The notes: generated from the letters alone by a model not told the origin. DNA of 54,497 nucleotides from UBA288 sp050178135 (GCA_050178135.1 JBFXGJ010000011.1:1-54497), one strand, 5' to 3'. Shown: positions 41,110 through 50,671, numbered from the stretch's first letter. Numbers and translations are program-made.

Positions 41110-44100
41110 ATGAGATACCTCCTCTGCTCCATCCTCCTCATCTGCCTCTGCATCGGCCCGCTCATCATCCATGCTGACGCATCCGTCCGGATCATGCCGC
41201 TCGGCGACTCAGTCACCCGGGGGGGGTCGCAGGCCGACTCCCCGTATCCCAGCTACCGGTACTATCTCTATGAGTCCCTCACGGATGCCGGGTACAGCGT
41301 GGACTTCGTCGGTTCGACGTCCGACCCGAGGTTCACGAGGTTCACGTTCGACCAGCAGCACGAAGGGCACGGCGGGTACACCACCGTGAAGATGCTCGGG
41401 ACTTCCTCCTCCTCCCCCCTGACGTCCTGGCTCGCATCGGCCCCCGTGCCGGATATCGTGCTGATGCACGTCGGGACCAACGACGTGATCCAGCAGGTGC
41501 CGATGGCAACCCGCCTCGCGAACGTCGAGGCGATCGTCGGGCTCCTCCGGCAGAAGAACCCGAAGGTCCGGGTCCTGATGGCTCAGATCATCCCGACCGG
41601 CGACTCATTCCGGAACTCCAACTCGGGACTGATCACCTACAACCAGGCGCTCCCGGCGCTCGCGGCCCGCCTCTCGACGCCTGCGTCGCCCGTGACGGTT
41701 GTCGACCAGTACTCGGGCTACCACGGGGTGAACGATAACCAGTACGACGGGATACATCCCAGGACATCCGGCGAGCAGAAGATGGCTGCCAAGTGGTATG
41801 CCGCCCTCGTCCCGGTGCTCGGGGCTCCCGGCAACCCCACGACCCCCCTGCCGACGACGACGAAGACCGGGACGCCCACTCCGACGCCGGCGCCCTGGAC
41901 GAGCCACACGGTGCCCGGGGTGATCCAGGCCGAAGACTATGCGGCGGGCGGCGAAGGGGTCGGGTACCACGACTCGACCCCGGGCAACCAGGGCGGCGCC
42001 TACCGCCAGGACGGGGTCGATATCACTGCACTCGGCGGCGGGCGATACGCGGTGACCGGCATCACGGACGGGGAGTGGCTGATGTACCGCCTTCACGTCC
42101 TCACGCCCGGTATCTACCAGCTGAAGATCTCGAGTGCGAGCACCACGGGTTCGGCCGGCATCTCGGTCCAGGTCGACGGTGCGACGTGGGCCCAGTTCCA
42201 GGCGTCGCAGACCGGATCGCTCTCGCAGTTTTCCACCGAAGGGCGTCTTGTCTTCCTTCCGGCGGGTGACCACACGATGACGCTCCGCCTCTCGAACGGC
42301 CTGGCCCTTGACACCATCGAGTGCTCGCTCCAGGTGGAGATCCCCGGGTCGGCGGCCACACCCACCGCGACGCCGACGCCCACCCGGACACCGACGAAGA
42401 CGCCCACGCCGTCGCCCACCGCGACGCCGACTCCTTCCCCGACGCCGGCGGGATGGCCTGTCCCGGGCCAAATACAGGCAGAGGACTACGACGGGGGCGG
42501 CGAGGGCATCGGGTACCACGACACCACGAGCGGCAACAGCGGGGGCTATTACCGCGGCGACGGCGTCGACATCTCGAAACTGGACGGCGCCTACGTCGTG
42601 ACCGGGGTGGCTGACGGTGAATGGCTCCGGTACACGGTCGGCACCTCGACCGGGGGACCGTTCTGGCTCGCCCTCCGGACGAGCGCCGCGGCGTCCGGAC
42701 GGCAGGTCAGGGTGCTCGTGGACGGAAACCAGGTGGGCCAGGTCACGGTTCCCGTGACCGGGAGCACCGCAGCGTTCGCCACGCCGGGCTGCACCGTCGT
42801 CCTGACACCGGGGTCGCATACGCTCACCCTCCGGTTCGTTGGGGACCAGGTCGGCCTCGACTGGCTCCGGCTGGAGCCGGTGGCGCCGCCGACAGCGACG
42901 ACCGTCGCACCGACCACGCTGCCGACGACCATCCCGATGACGACGGCGACGCAGTCCCCGAAGAACGCCATCCCCGGGACGCTCGAGGCGGAGGACTACG
43001 ACGCGGGCGGGTACTCCGACTCGACCTCCGGCAACCAGGGCGGTGCGTACCGCCAGGACGACGTCGACATCGAGCCCGTCTCCGGGGGCGGGTACTCGAT
43101 CTGCTATGTCCGGAGCGGCGAGTGGCTCCGCTACACGGTCCCGGTCGCCACGACCGGGCAGTACCGTGCCGCGTTCCGGGCCAGTGCCTGGGGCACGGCC
43201 AGTCACGCGATCGAGGTCGTGGTGGACGGCCACGTCGCCGCGAATGTGCCGATTCCGAACACCGGGGGATACTCCTCCTGGACGACGGCGACCGTCGACC
43301 TGCCCCTCTCGTCCGGGAACCGGGTCCTGACGCTCCGGTTCGTCGGCGATGGCCAGAACCTGGACCGCGTGGTCTTCACGCCGCTCAGCGTGACCAACGC
43401 CCAAACCACCGTCCCGACGACCGCTCCAACGACCGCGCCGACCACGGTGCCGACGACCGTCAAGCCGACGACCACCGTCCCGACGACCGTCGTGACGACG
43501 CCGAGCCCGGTTCCCACGACGACCCTCCAGGGCCGGCCGGTGCCGGGGACGCTCGAGGCGGAGGACTACGACACGGGCGGCGAGGGTACTGGATACCATG
43601 ACACGACGCCGGGGAACCACGACCACGTCTACCGTGAGGACGACGTCGACCTCTCGGTGAACCCTTCGGGCGGGTACAACATCGGGTACGTGGTGGACGG
43701 CGAGTGGCTGGCCTACACTGTCGCGGTCCCTCGCTCCGGAGTGTACACGGTCTCTGCCTCGGTCGCGTCCTGGGCGGATGGTCGGTCGATCTCGCTCCTT
43801 CTCGATGGTGGGAGCACCCCGCTCACGACCATCGCCGTGCCGAACAACCGGTGCCAGGGCTGGCGAACGATCTCCGCCTCGGTGACGCTCCCGGCGGGCA
43901 CCCACCGCCTGGTGGTCCGGTTCGGGGGCGACAGGCAGATCCTGGACCGGATCGTGATCGCCGACGGTACCCTCCCGACGACCGTTTCAACTACTGCGCC
44001 GACCTCGGTGCCGACGACCGTCAAGCCGACAACCACCGCCCCGACGACCGTCGTGACGACGCCGAGCCCGGTTCCCACGGCGACCCTCCAGGGCCGGCCG

Positions 44101-45045
44101 GTGCCGGGGACGCTCGAGGCGGAGGACTACGACACGGGCGGCGAGGGTACTGGATACCACGACACAACGCCCGGGAACCACGACCATGTCTACCGTGAGG
44201 ACGACGTCGACCTCTCGGTGAACCCCTCGGGAGGATACAACATCGGGTACGTGGTGGACGGCGAGTGGCTGGCCTACACTGTCGCGGTCCCTCGCTCCGG
44301 AGTGTACACGGTCTCTGCCTCGGTCGCGTCCTGGGCGGATGGTCGGTCGATCTCGCTCCTTCTCGATAGTGGGAGCACCCCGCTCACGACCATCGCCGTG
44401 CCGAACAACCGGTGCCAGGGCTGGCGGACGATCTCCGCCTCGGTGACGCTCCCGGCGGGCACCCACCGCCTGGTGGTCCGGTTCGGGGGCGACAAGCAGA
44501 TCCTGGACCGGATCGTGATCGCCGACGGCATCCTCCCGACGACCGTTCCAACGACCGTGCCGACCACGGTGCTTACCACCGTTACGCCGACTCCGACGGT
44601 GCCTTCCGGCTCGGTCCTCCTCCCGGCACGGATCGAGGCGGAGGACTATCTCTCCGGCGGGGACGGTGTCGGGTACCACGACACGACCCCGGGCAACCAG
44701 GGTGGGGCCTATCGCCAGGACGGCGTTGACATCATCCACGTACCGTCGATCGGGAGCCACGCGGTGACCCAGATCCGCTCCGGGGAGTGGCTCGAGTACG
44801 CGGTCCGGGCACCCGCGGACCGGGACTACCCGCTCCAGTTCCGGGTGTCGAGCCCGACCGGCGGGCAGTTCTTCGAGATGCGGGTCGACGACCGGTCCGA
44901 GGTGACGGTGATGGTCCCGCGTACCGGTTCGTTCGACGCCTATACCACGATATCGACCTCGATCCGGCTCTCACGCGGCGAGCACCGGGTGAGGATCGTC
45001 TTCTACGGGGACGGCCAGAACTTCGACTCCTTCACCCTCTCCTGA
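41110..45045 (+). CDS. Large secreted SGNH hydrolase with six CBM6-like modules
   Basis: A 1311-residue protein. A signal peptide (LLCSILLICLCIGPLII) is followed by an SGNH esterase domain with IMPLGDSVTRGG, MHVGTNDVI and YDGIHPRTSGEQ. Six CBM6-like carbohydrate-binding modules follow, each opening with (I/V)PG.(I/L)(Q/E)AEDYD and containing YHDTTPGN, roughly at residues 270-420, 450-595, 620-760, 810-955, 1000-1140 and 1175-1311. They are joined by Thr/Pro-rich linkers (TTVPTTV, TPTPTPTRTPTKTPTP). Modules 4 and 5 are nearly identical. There is no C-terminal anchor. It is likely an extracellular glycan-binding deacetylase or esterase. Confidence 0.85.
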   Translation: MRYLLCSILLICLCIGPLIIHADASVRIMPLGDSVTRGGSQADSPYPSYRYYLYESLTDAGYSVDFVGSTSDPRFTRFTFDQQHEGHGGYTTVKMLGTSSSSPLTSWLASAPVPDIVLMHVGTNDVIQQVPMATRLANVEAIVGLLRQKNPKVRVLMAQIIPTGDSFRNSNSGLITYNQALPALAARLSTPASPVTVVDQYSGYHGVNDNQYDGIHPRTSGEQKMAAKWYAALVPVLGAPGNPTTPLPTTTKTGTPTPTPAPWTSHTVPGVIQAEDYAAGGEGVGYHDSTPGNQGGAYRQDGVDITALGGGRYAVTGITDGEWLMYRLHVLTPGIYQLKISSASTTGSAGISVQVDGATWAQFQASQTGSLSQFSTEGRLVFLPAGDHTMTLRLSNGLALDTIECSLQVEIPGSAATPTATPTPTRTPTKTPTPSPTATPTPSPTPAGWPVPGQIQAEDYDGGGEGIGYHDTTSGNSGGYYRGDGVDISKLDGAYVVTGVADGEWLRYTVGTSTGGPFWLALRTSAAASGRQVRVLVDGNQVGQVTVPVTGSTAAFATPGCTVVLTPGSHTLTLRFVGDQVGLDWLRLEPVAPPTATTVAPTTLPTTIPMTTATQSPKNAIPGTLEAEDYDAGGYSDSTSGNQGGAYRQDDVDIEPVSGGGYSICYVRSGEWLRYTVPVATTGQYRAAFRASAWGTASHAIEVVVDGHVAANVPIPNTGGYSSWTTATVDLPLSSGNRVLTLRFVGDGQNLDRVVFTPLSVTNAQTTVPTTAPTTAPTTVPTTVKPTTTVPTTVVTTPSPVPTTTLQGRPVPGTLEAEDYDTGGEGTGYHDTTPGNHDHVYREDDVDLSVNPSGGYNIGYVVDGEWLAYTVAVPRSGVYTVSASVASWADGRSISLLLDGGSTPLTTIAVPNNRCQGWRTISASVTLPAGTHRLVVRFGGDRQILDRIVIADGTLPTTVSTTAPTSVPTTVKPTTTAPTTVVTTPSPVPTATLQGRPVPGTLEAEDYDTGGEGTGYHDTTPGNHDHVYREDDVDLSVNPSGGYNIGYVVDGEWLAYTVAVPRSGVYTVSASVASWADGRSISLLLDSGSTPLTTIAVPNNRCQGWRTISASVTLPAGTHRLVVRFGGDKQILDRIVIADGILPTTVPTTVPTTVLTTVTPTPTVPSGSVLLPARIEAEDYLSGGDGVGYHDTTPGNQGGAYRQDGVDIIHVPSIGSHAVTQIRSGEWLEYAVRAPADRDYPLQFRVSSPTGGQFFEMRVDDRSEVTVMVPRTGSFDAYTTISTSIRLSRGEHRVRIVFYGDGQNFDSFTLS
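43446..43976 (+). repeat. CBM6-like module repeat, copy 1
   Basis: First of two direct copies with a 561-base (187-codon) period, covering a Thr/Pro linker and CBM6-like module 4. It differs from copy 2 by only a few amino acids (for example Gly/Ser and Arg/Lys) and scattered bases. Confidence 0.8.
44007..44537 (+). repeat. CBM6-like module repeat, copy 2
   Basis: Second copy, offset by 561 bases from copy 1 and covering the linker and module 5. It shows slight divergence, so it is older than the perfect duplication at 20529-21955. Confidence 0.8.
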
Positions 45046-45183
45046 GAGGCCCCCCCTCTCCCCTTCACCACCCGCGCATTCGTCATGGACAACAGTGCAC
45101 GGTTGCTCGTGGAGTGTATTTCTATGAGTCCCTTTCATTCGATTTGTGATCGTTCCGGGAACGGCGGGTCTCGAGAATACAAA

Positions 45184-45222
45184 GAAAAAAGAGGACGCTC
45201 CCGGCGGGACGGGGCGTCTTTT
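45184..45222. terminator. Bidirectional terminator between convergent genes
   Basis: GACGC (45194-45198) and GCGTC (45214-45218) form a GC-rich hairpin flanked by AAAGAAAAAAG on the left and TTTT on the right. It reads as hairpin plus T-run in both directions, serving the 41110 gene on the plus strand and aIF2-beta on the minus strand. Confidence 0.5.
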
Positions 45223-45239
45223 CGCGGACTCGAGCCGTC

Positions 45240-45854
45240 TCAGATGGCGCGCTCGGTGAAGACGATCGAGCCGGAGACCCGGGTCACCCTGATCTTCACG
45301 GTCTGGCCGGGCTTCCCGCCCGGGACGTAGATAATGAACTTGCCCTCGCGTGCCACGCCGTCGCCCCGCTTGCTGACCGACTGGATGTGGACGTCGACGA
45401 TCTTCCCCTCCTCGAAGAGCTTCGCCGGCTCCTCGGCCTTCGCCTTCCGCTTCCTGACCGGGCGGTGCGAACCGCAGGCATCGCAGCGGAGGAGGAGGAT
45501 CCGGTCGTCCTTCACGAGCCGGGTGTCGGGCCTGCCGCACTCGCTGCAGAGCACGTAGTCGTTGAAGTAGTTGGCGATGCCGTTCGCGATCTGCGACGTC
45601 TCGAACTTGCCGTTGAAGATCCCGCGGTTCCCGTCGATCTTCCCGGCAGTTCCGAGCTCGCTGACCAGGAACTTCATCACGTGCTCTTTCTCCCGCCGGA
45701 AGGTATCGGCGAGCTCGGTCAGGTTCTCGAAGACCGTCGTCTTCCCCTCGATATACGACCGGACCTCCGGGATCGTGAACCGTTCGCCGGTCCCGCTCGG
45801 CTCCGTGATCTGCTCATAGGCCTTCTTGAGCAGCGACTCGTACGGGTCCACCAT
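45240..45854 (-). CDS. Translation initiation factor aIF2 subunit beta with C-terminal TRAM domain
   Basis: A 204-residue protein. Residues 1-135 are aIF2-beta: RFTIPEVRSYIEGKTTVFEN, REKEHVMKFLVSELGTAGKI, and the zinc-binding CSECGRPDTRLVKDD..CDACGS with four cysteines. It helps deliver initiator tRNA in the aIF2 complex. A Lys-rich linker joins a TRAM domain (about 145-204, VDVHIQSVSKRGDGVAREGK, VPGGKPGQTVKIRV), an RNA-binding fold. The fusion is known from Methanomicrobia and is not an artefact. It is monocistronic. Confidence 0.93.
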   Translation of the reverse strand: MVDPYESLLKKAYEQITEPSGTGERFTIPEVRSYIEGKTTVFENLTELADTFRREKEHVMKFLVSELGTAGKIDGNRGIFNGKFETSQIANGIANYFNDYVLCSECGRPDTRLVKDDRILLLRCDACGSHRPVRKRKAKAEEPAKLFEEGKIVDVHIQSVSKRGDGVAREGKFIIYVPGGKPGQTVKIRVTRVSGSIVFTERAI

Positions 45855-45977
45855 GATGGCTCACTATAGGCGGGCGAGTATTATATAGTGTTAGATCGGT
45901 GGCCCTCGCTGGAGAGACTCCTCTCTGCACCGGTCCCGCCATGCCTTTATGCCCGTGCCGGTCGACCCTGATCCGCC

Positions 45978-48053
45978 ATGCTGTCCGATGCCGACCTCGC
46001 CGAGGCCCGGCGGCAGCTCGGCCGGGAGCCGACCCCGGTCGAGGCTGCCTGCCTCGAGAACCTCTGGTCCGAACACTGCTCGTACCGCTCGACGAAGCAC
46101 CTGCTCCGGACCCTCCCGACGACCGGGCCGGACGTGCTCGTCGGGCCGGGGGACGACGCTGCGATCGTCCGGTTCTCGGACGAATGCGCCCTCGCGATCG
46201 GGATGGAGAGCCACAACCACCCGAGCTATGTCGACCCGTACGACGGTGCGGCTACCGGGGTGGGAGGGATCGTCCGCGACGTCCTCTCGATGGGCGCGCG
46301 CCCGATCGCCCTGATGGACCCGCTCTACTTCGGCCCGCTCGAGGACGAGAAGAACCGGCACCTCTTCTCCGGCGTCATATCGGGGATCGGTGGGTACGGT
46401 AACTGCATCGGGGTACCGGTGGTCCGGGGGGAGATCGTGGTGGACCCCTCCTACGCCGGGAACCCGCTCGTCAACGTGGTCTGCGTCGGCACGGTTCCTC
46501 CTGACGCCTACATCACTGGCCGGGTGAAACGGCCGGGGAGCCGACTGGTCCTCGTCGGGGCGCCGACAGGCCGCGATGGCCTTGGCGGGGCGTCGTTCGC
46601 CTCGCGCGACCTCTCAGAGGACGCGGAGGCAGCGGACCGCCCATCGGTCCAGGTCGGGGACCCGTTCATGGAGAAACTCCTGATCGAGGGCTGCCTCGCG
46701 ATGATCGAGACGGGAAAGGTCCTCTCCTGCCGTGATCTCGGCGCCGCCGGGCTCGCGGGGGCCTCGTCCGAGATGTGCTCCACCTTCGGGGGCCTTATCC
46801 GGGCCGAGTGCGTTCATCTGCGCGAGACCGGCATGACCCCCCTCGAGATCATGCTCGCCGAGAGCCAGGAGCGGATGCTCCTCGAGGTGGCGCCCGAGGA
46901 CGTCGCCCTGATCGGCGGACTGGCGGACCGCTACGACCTGCCCTGGTCGGAGATCGGGGAGGTGATCGCGGAGCCGCGGTACATGGTGACCTTCAACGGA
47001 GAGGTCGTCTGCGACCTTTCGATGGAGGTGCTGATCAGCGGAGCGCCGGCATGCAGCCTTCCGGAGCAACCCTATGCCGCCGAACGCCCGTTCGAGGCCC
47101 CGCCCCGCCCCCTCCGGGAGCTCGCCCTCCTCGTCCTTTCCCACCCCGAGGTGGCGGACCGCTCCTGGGTCTACGAGCAGTACGACCGGGACGTCCAGCT
47201 CCGGACGGTCGATGCGAACCACGACGCGGCGGTACTCCGGCTCGGAAACGCGGCGCTCGCGCTCTCGTGCGGCTGCAACCCCCGGCAGATCCACCTCAAG
47301 CCATACGAGGGGGCGGCGAACGCGGTCCTCGAGAACGCAGCGAACCTCGCCTGCGTGGGGGCGGTCCCGATCGCGATCGTGAACTGCCTCAACTTCGCCT
47401 CGCCGGTGCATCCCGAGGTCTACTGGCAGCTCACCCAGGCCGTGCACGGCCTCGGCGAGATGGCCCGCGCCCTCGATTGCCCGGTGGTCGGGGGGAACGT
47501 CTCGCTCTACAACGAGTCGGACGAGCACGGGACCCAGATCAAGCCGACACCCTCGGTCGGGATGGTCGGGCGCGGCCCGGTCCGCCGATGGACCCTGCCC
47601 GAACCGGGCTGGACCCTCGCTCTCGTGGGGGAGGCGGGGCCGGACTTCGGCGGCTCTGTCCTGGATGCGGTCACGGGGTGCGGGGGTCACGCCCCGACCA
47701 TCGGGAACCCCGCGATGGTCGCCGCCGTTCGGACGGTGGTCGCCGGCTCGGAGCGGGTGACCGCGACCGACATCTCGCAGGGAGGGCTCCTCGGTGCGCT
47801 CGCGTCTCTCGTCCCTGATGCCGAGGTGCGGCTCATGGGCGACCCGCTCGAGGCCCTCTTCTCGGAGGGGCCGGCCCGGTTCCTGCTCGCGGTCGCCGAC
47901 CCGGCCCTCATCGTTGACCTTCCGCACACGGTGATCGGCCGGGTCGGAGGGAACGGCCTGAGGATCGCCGTGGGAGAAGAACGGCTGACGCTGACCCGCG
48001 AGGAGCTCGTCGCCGCCAGTGCCACGCTCAGCCGCCGGATGGCGGACGGGTGA
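45978..48053 (+). CDS. purL: Phosphoribosylformylglycinamidine synthase subunit PurL
   Basis: A 691-residue enzyme of purine synthesis that converts FGAR to FGAM using ammonia. It has ENLWSEHCSYRSTKHLLR near residue 28, GPGDDAAIVRF, AIGMESHNHPSYVDPYDGAA, GVGGIVRDVLSMGARPIALM, SQERMLLEVAPEDV, and the second half VGGNVSLYNESD and ATDISQGGLLGAL. The length fits the small archaeal and Gram-positive PurL that works with separate PurQ and PurS subunits; neither is in the window. Its 3' end overlaps the convergent flavodoxin gene by 26 bases. Confidence 0.95.
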   Translation: MLSDADLAEARRQLGREPTPVEAACLENLWSEHCSYRSTKHLLRTLPTTGPDVLVGPGDDAAIVRFSDECALAIGMESHNHPSYVDPYDGAATGVGGIVRDVLSMGARPIALMDPLYFGPLEDEKNRHLFSGVISGIGGYGNCIGVPVVRGEIVVDPSYAGNPLVNVVCVGTVPPDAYITGRVKRPGSRLVLVGAPTGRDGLGGASFASRDLSEDAEAADRPSVQVGDPFMEKLLIEGCLAMIETGKVLSCRDLGAAGLAGASSEMCSTFGGLIRAECVHLRETGMTPLEIMLAESQERMLLEVAPEDVALIGGLADRYDLPWSEIGEVIAEPRYMVTFNGEVVCDLSMEVLISGAPACSLPEQPYAAERPFEAPPRPLRELALLVLSHPEVADRSWVYEQYDRDVQLRTVDANHDAAVLRLGNAALALSCGCNPRQIHLKPYEGAANAVLENAANLACVGAVPIAIVNCLNFASPVHPEVYWQLTQAVHGLGEMARALDCPVVGGNVSLYNESDEHGTQIKPTPSVGMVGRGPVRRWTLPEPGWTLALVGEAGPDFGGSVLDAVTGCGGHAPTIGNPAMVAAVRTVVAGSERVTATDISQGGLLGALASLVPDAEVRLMGDPLEALFSEGPARFLLAVADPALIVDLPHTVIGRVGGNGLRIAVGEERLTLTREELVAASATLSRRMADG

Positions 48054-48528
48054 CGAGCGCCACGAGCTCGTCGATGCGCTCCTCGTTTTCGAGGTTCCGG
48101 CGGTCGAACAGGACCGCTCCCCGGACGCGGGGGCCGCGCCGCTCCAGGGCGGTGCCGAGCCGCTCCGCCGCCTCCCCCGGGGCTCCGCCCGATGTGACGA
48201 AGACCACGGCGTCCTTTCCTTCGGCCCCACGGAGAGCGGCGACAGCCCCGTTAACCGCCGGCGTTGGGGCGAACGCCCAGACGGGCGTGCCGACCACGAC
48301 CACGTCGTAGTCGGTGACGTCGATCTCGACCGGATCGACCGCCGCCGCTTCGCCCCGCATCGCCCGCGGAGCTCCGACCATGTACGCGGTGAGGGTGGAG
48401 TACTGGTGGAGGTCGTGGACCTCGACCAGGTCCGCCGCTTCGACGACCCCCTTGAGCCGCCGCGCGAGGAGTTCGGCGACCCGGCGGGTGTTGCCCGAGA
48501 GGGAGTGAAAGACGATCATGACACGCAT
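48028..48528 (-). CDS. Flavodoxin-like protein
   Basis: A 166-residue FMN-binding protein. The phosphate-binding loop is VFHSLSGNTRRVAELLARRL at residues 6-25, and the second and third FMN contacts are likely in VVVGTPVWAFAPTPAVNG and VVFVTSGGAPGEAAERLG. It may act as an electron carrier in place of ferredoxin, or as a flavodoxin-type reductase; nothing next to it fixes a partner. The ATG at 48528 was chosen because the conserved loop begins right after it. Confidence 0.82.
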   Translation of the reverse strand: MRVMIVFHSLSGNTRRVAELLARRLKGVVEAADLVEVHDLHQYSTLTAYMVGAPRAMRGEAAAVDPVEIDVTDYDVVVVGTPVWAFAPTPAVNGAVAALRGAEGKDAVVFVTSGGAPGEAAERLGTALERRGPRVRGAVLFDRRNLENEERIDELVALVTRPPSGG

Positions 48529-48607
48529 GGACCGATCTATCGGTCCTGTCTCCTTTTCAACCTGCGCCCTCGCCGGCGACGTATACAAAAAGAGGGTGAA
48601 TTTCGGC

Positions 48608-49609
48608 TTACTTTCGGAACTGCGGCATCATGCCGCGAACTTCAGTCCCGACCTGTTCGACAAGGTGCTCCTCGTCGGCCCGTGTCAGGGCCGTGAAGAC
48701 CGGCCGGTTCACCAGGTTCTCGAGCATCCACTCGCGGGCGAACGCACCGGTCTGGATCTCACCGAGTATCTCACGCATCGCCTCGCGCGACTCTTCGTTG
48801 ATGACCCGAGGCCCGCGGGTGAGGTCGCCGTACTGGGCCGTGTTCGAGATCGAGTTGCGCATCTTGGTAAAACCGCCCTCGTAGATCAGGTCGACGATCA
48901 GCTTCGTCTCGTGGAGCACCTCGAGGTATGCCATCTCGGGGGCGTACCCCGCCTCGACGAGGGTCTCGAAGCCCGCCTTGATGAGCGAGGTGATCCCGCC
49001 GCAGAGGACGGCCTGTTCGCCGAAGAGGTCGGTCTCGGTCTCTTCCGCGAAGGTGGTTTCGAGCACGACAGCCCGCGTGGCGCCGATCCCCTTTGCGTAG
49101 CCAAGCGCGACCGCCTTTGCCTTCCCGCTCGCGTCCTGGTGGATCGCAATCAGCGCCGGCACGCCCTTGCCCTCCTCGAAGGTCCGGCGCACCATGTGGC
49201 CGGGCCCCTTCGGCGCGACCATGATCACGTCGACGTTCGGCGGCGGCACGATCTGGCCGAAATGGATGTTGAACCCGTGGCTGAACATCAGGACCTTGCC
49301 GTCTGCGAGGTGCGGGCGGATCTCGGCGCGGTAGACCGCTCCCTGCGTCTCGTCGGGGAGGAGCACCTGGACGATGTCGGCCCTCTTAACCGCCTCGTCG
49401 ACGGCATAGACCTCGAAGCCGTCGGTGCTCGCCTGCTCCCAGGACCGACCGGGCCTCAGGCCGATGATGACGTCAAGGCCCGAGTCACGCAGGTTCAGTG
49501 CCTGTCCGCGACCCTGGGACCCGTAGCCGATCACGGCGATCCGCTTTCCCTGTACGGCGCCGATATCGGCGTCCGACTCGTAGTATTTCTGGATCATAAC
49601 TCGATTCAT
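48608..49609 (-). CDS. ilvC: Ketol-acid reductoisomerase
   Basis: A 333-residue class I KARI of branched-chain amino acid synthesis, converting acetolactate to dihydroxy-isovalerate with NADPH. The Rossmann motif is IAVIGYGSQGRGQALNLRDS near residue 24. The C-terminal knotted domain holds the Mg ligands in ETETDLFGEQAVLCGG and LEVLHETKLIVDLIYEGG, with ISNTAQYGD. The start at 49609 is supported by a TATA box about 28 bases upstream (leaderless); an ATG at 49597 is also possible. No ilvB/ilvN beside it. Confidence 0.95.
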   Translation of the reverse strand: MNRVMIQKYYESDADIGAVQGKRIAVIGYGSQGRGQALNLRDSGLDVIIGLRPGRSWEQASTDGFEVYAVDEAVKRADIVQVLLPDETQGAVYRAEIRPHLADGKVLMFSHGFNIHFGQIVPPPNVDVIMVAPKGPGHMVRRTFEEGKGVPALIAIHQDASGKAKAVALGYAKGIGATRAVVLETTFAEETETDLFGEQAVLCGGITSLIKAGFETLVEAGYAPEMAYLEVLHETKLIVDLIYEGGFTKMRNSISNTAQYGDLTRGPRVINEESREAMREILGEIQTGAFAREWMLENLVNRPVFTALTRADEEHLVEQVGTEVRGMMPQFRK

Positions 49610-49629
49610 CCCTGGCCCGAAGCCACATA

Positions 49630-49645
49630 CATATTAAATATAAGA
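49630..49645 (-). promoter_or_regulatory. TATA box upstream of ilvC
   Basis: The minus strand reads CTTATATTTAATATGT, a strong TATA element centred about 28 bases before the ATG at 49609. The same AT-rich tract may also serve the divergent mptA gene on the plus strand, whose start is some 80 bases away. Confidence 0.55.
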
Positions 49646-49717
49646 GGATAAACTGTTTACCTTCATTCTTTTCATTGTACTGAATTCCATGCGGAAAGCG
49701 TGTAGAGGCCCGGAGTA

Positions 49718-50671
49718 ATGGAACTACCAGATGTCCAGTCCACCTGCCCCGACGTTCGGATCAACCTGACGCGCGTCGGCGTAAAGAATGTCAAGAAACT
49801 GGTCGAGGTTTCTCGGAAGAACAAACGGCCTGTCATCTTCATCTCGAAGTTCGACGTCTTCGTCGACCTCCCCGGATCACTGAAGGGGGCGAACCTCTCG
49901 CGCAACTTCGAGGTGATCGACGAGGTGCTGCAGCAGGCGATCGAGGGGGGTGTCACCGAGATCGAGCAGCTCTGTAGCGCCGTCGCGCGCAAGCTCCTCG
50001 ACCGCCACGAGTACGCGGACAGGACCGAGGTGATCATGCGGTCGGAGTTCATGGTGAAGCGCGAGACGCCGGTCTCCCATACGAGCTGCCACGAGGTCGT
50101 GAAGGTCAATGCCCGGGCGATCGCGCAGCGGACGTTCCACGAGCCGATCGTCCGGAAGTCGATCGGGGCCGAGGTGACCGGGATGACGGCCTGCCCGTGC
50201 GCCCAGAACATCATGGCGGACCACGCCGCGCAGGTGCTCCACGACCTCGGGGTCTCCGAGGAGACCGCGGGCCAGTTCTTCGAGCAGGTGCCGATGGCGA
50301 CCCACAACCAGCGGGGACGGGGCTTCCTCTGCATCGAGACAGACGATGACGAGCACGTGGAGCTCGAGACGATCATCACGGTCCTCAAGGACTCGATGTC
50401 CGCCAGGACGTTCGAGCTCCTAAAGCGGGGCGACGAGTCGGCGGTGGTGATGGCGGCCCACAAGAACCCCCGGTTCGTCGAGGACTGCGTCCGGGAGATG
50501 GCGAAGAAGGTGCTCGCCGAGTTCAACTACCTGCCTGGCGATACCCGCATCACGATCAAGCAGACCAACGAGGAGTCGATCCACCAGCACGACGCGTACG
50601 CGGAGCGGAAGGCGACCCTGGCGGAGCTGGTGGTCGAACTCCAGGAGGAGGGTACGAACACCCATTCCTAG
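49718..50671 (+). CDS. mptA: GTP cyclohydrolase MptA
   Basis: A 317-residue member of the archaeal GTP cyclohydrolase IB group. It turns GTP into 7,8-dihydroneopterin 2',3'-cyclic phosphate, the first step of methanopterin synthesis. Seen: DVRINLTRVGVKNVKKLVEV near residue 12, FDVFVDLPGSLKGANLSRNF, TSCHEVVKVNARA, VTGMTACPCAQNIM (the metal/active-site Cys region) and MATHNQRGRGFLCIE. It is full length. Methanopterin is the C1 carrier of methanogenesis. It is on the same strand as frh but separated by 292 bases and independently promoted. Confidence 0.92.
   Translation: MELPDVQSTCPDVRINLTRVGVKNVKKLVEVSRKNKRPVIFISKFDVFVDLPGSLKGANLSRNFEVIDEVLQQAIEGGVTEIEQLCSAVARKLLDRHEYADRTEVIMRSEFMVKRETPVSHTSCHEVVKVNARAIAQRTFHEPIVRKSIGAEVTGMTACPCAQNIMADHAAQVLHDLGVSEETAGQFFEQVPMATHNQRGRGFLCIETDDDEHVELETIITVLKDSMSARTFELLKRGDESAVVMAAHKNPRFVEDCVREMAKKVLAEFNYLPGDTRITIKQTNEESIHQHDAYAERKATLAELVVELQEEGTNTHS

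Noticed and set aside
43446..44537. Repeat block considered as a CRISPR-like array
   Set aside because: Units are 561 bases, in frame and encode protein modules; there are no short repeats with unique spacers.
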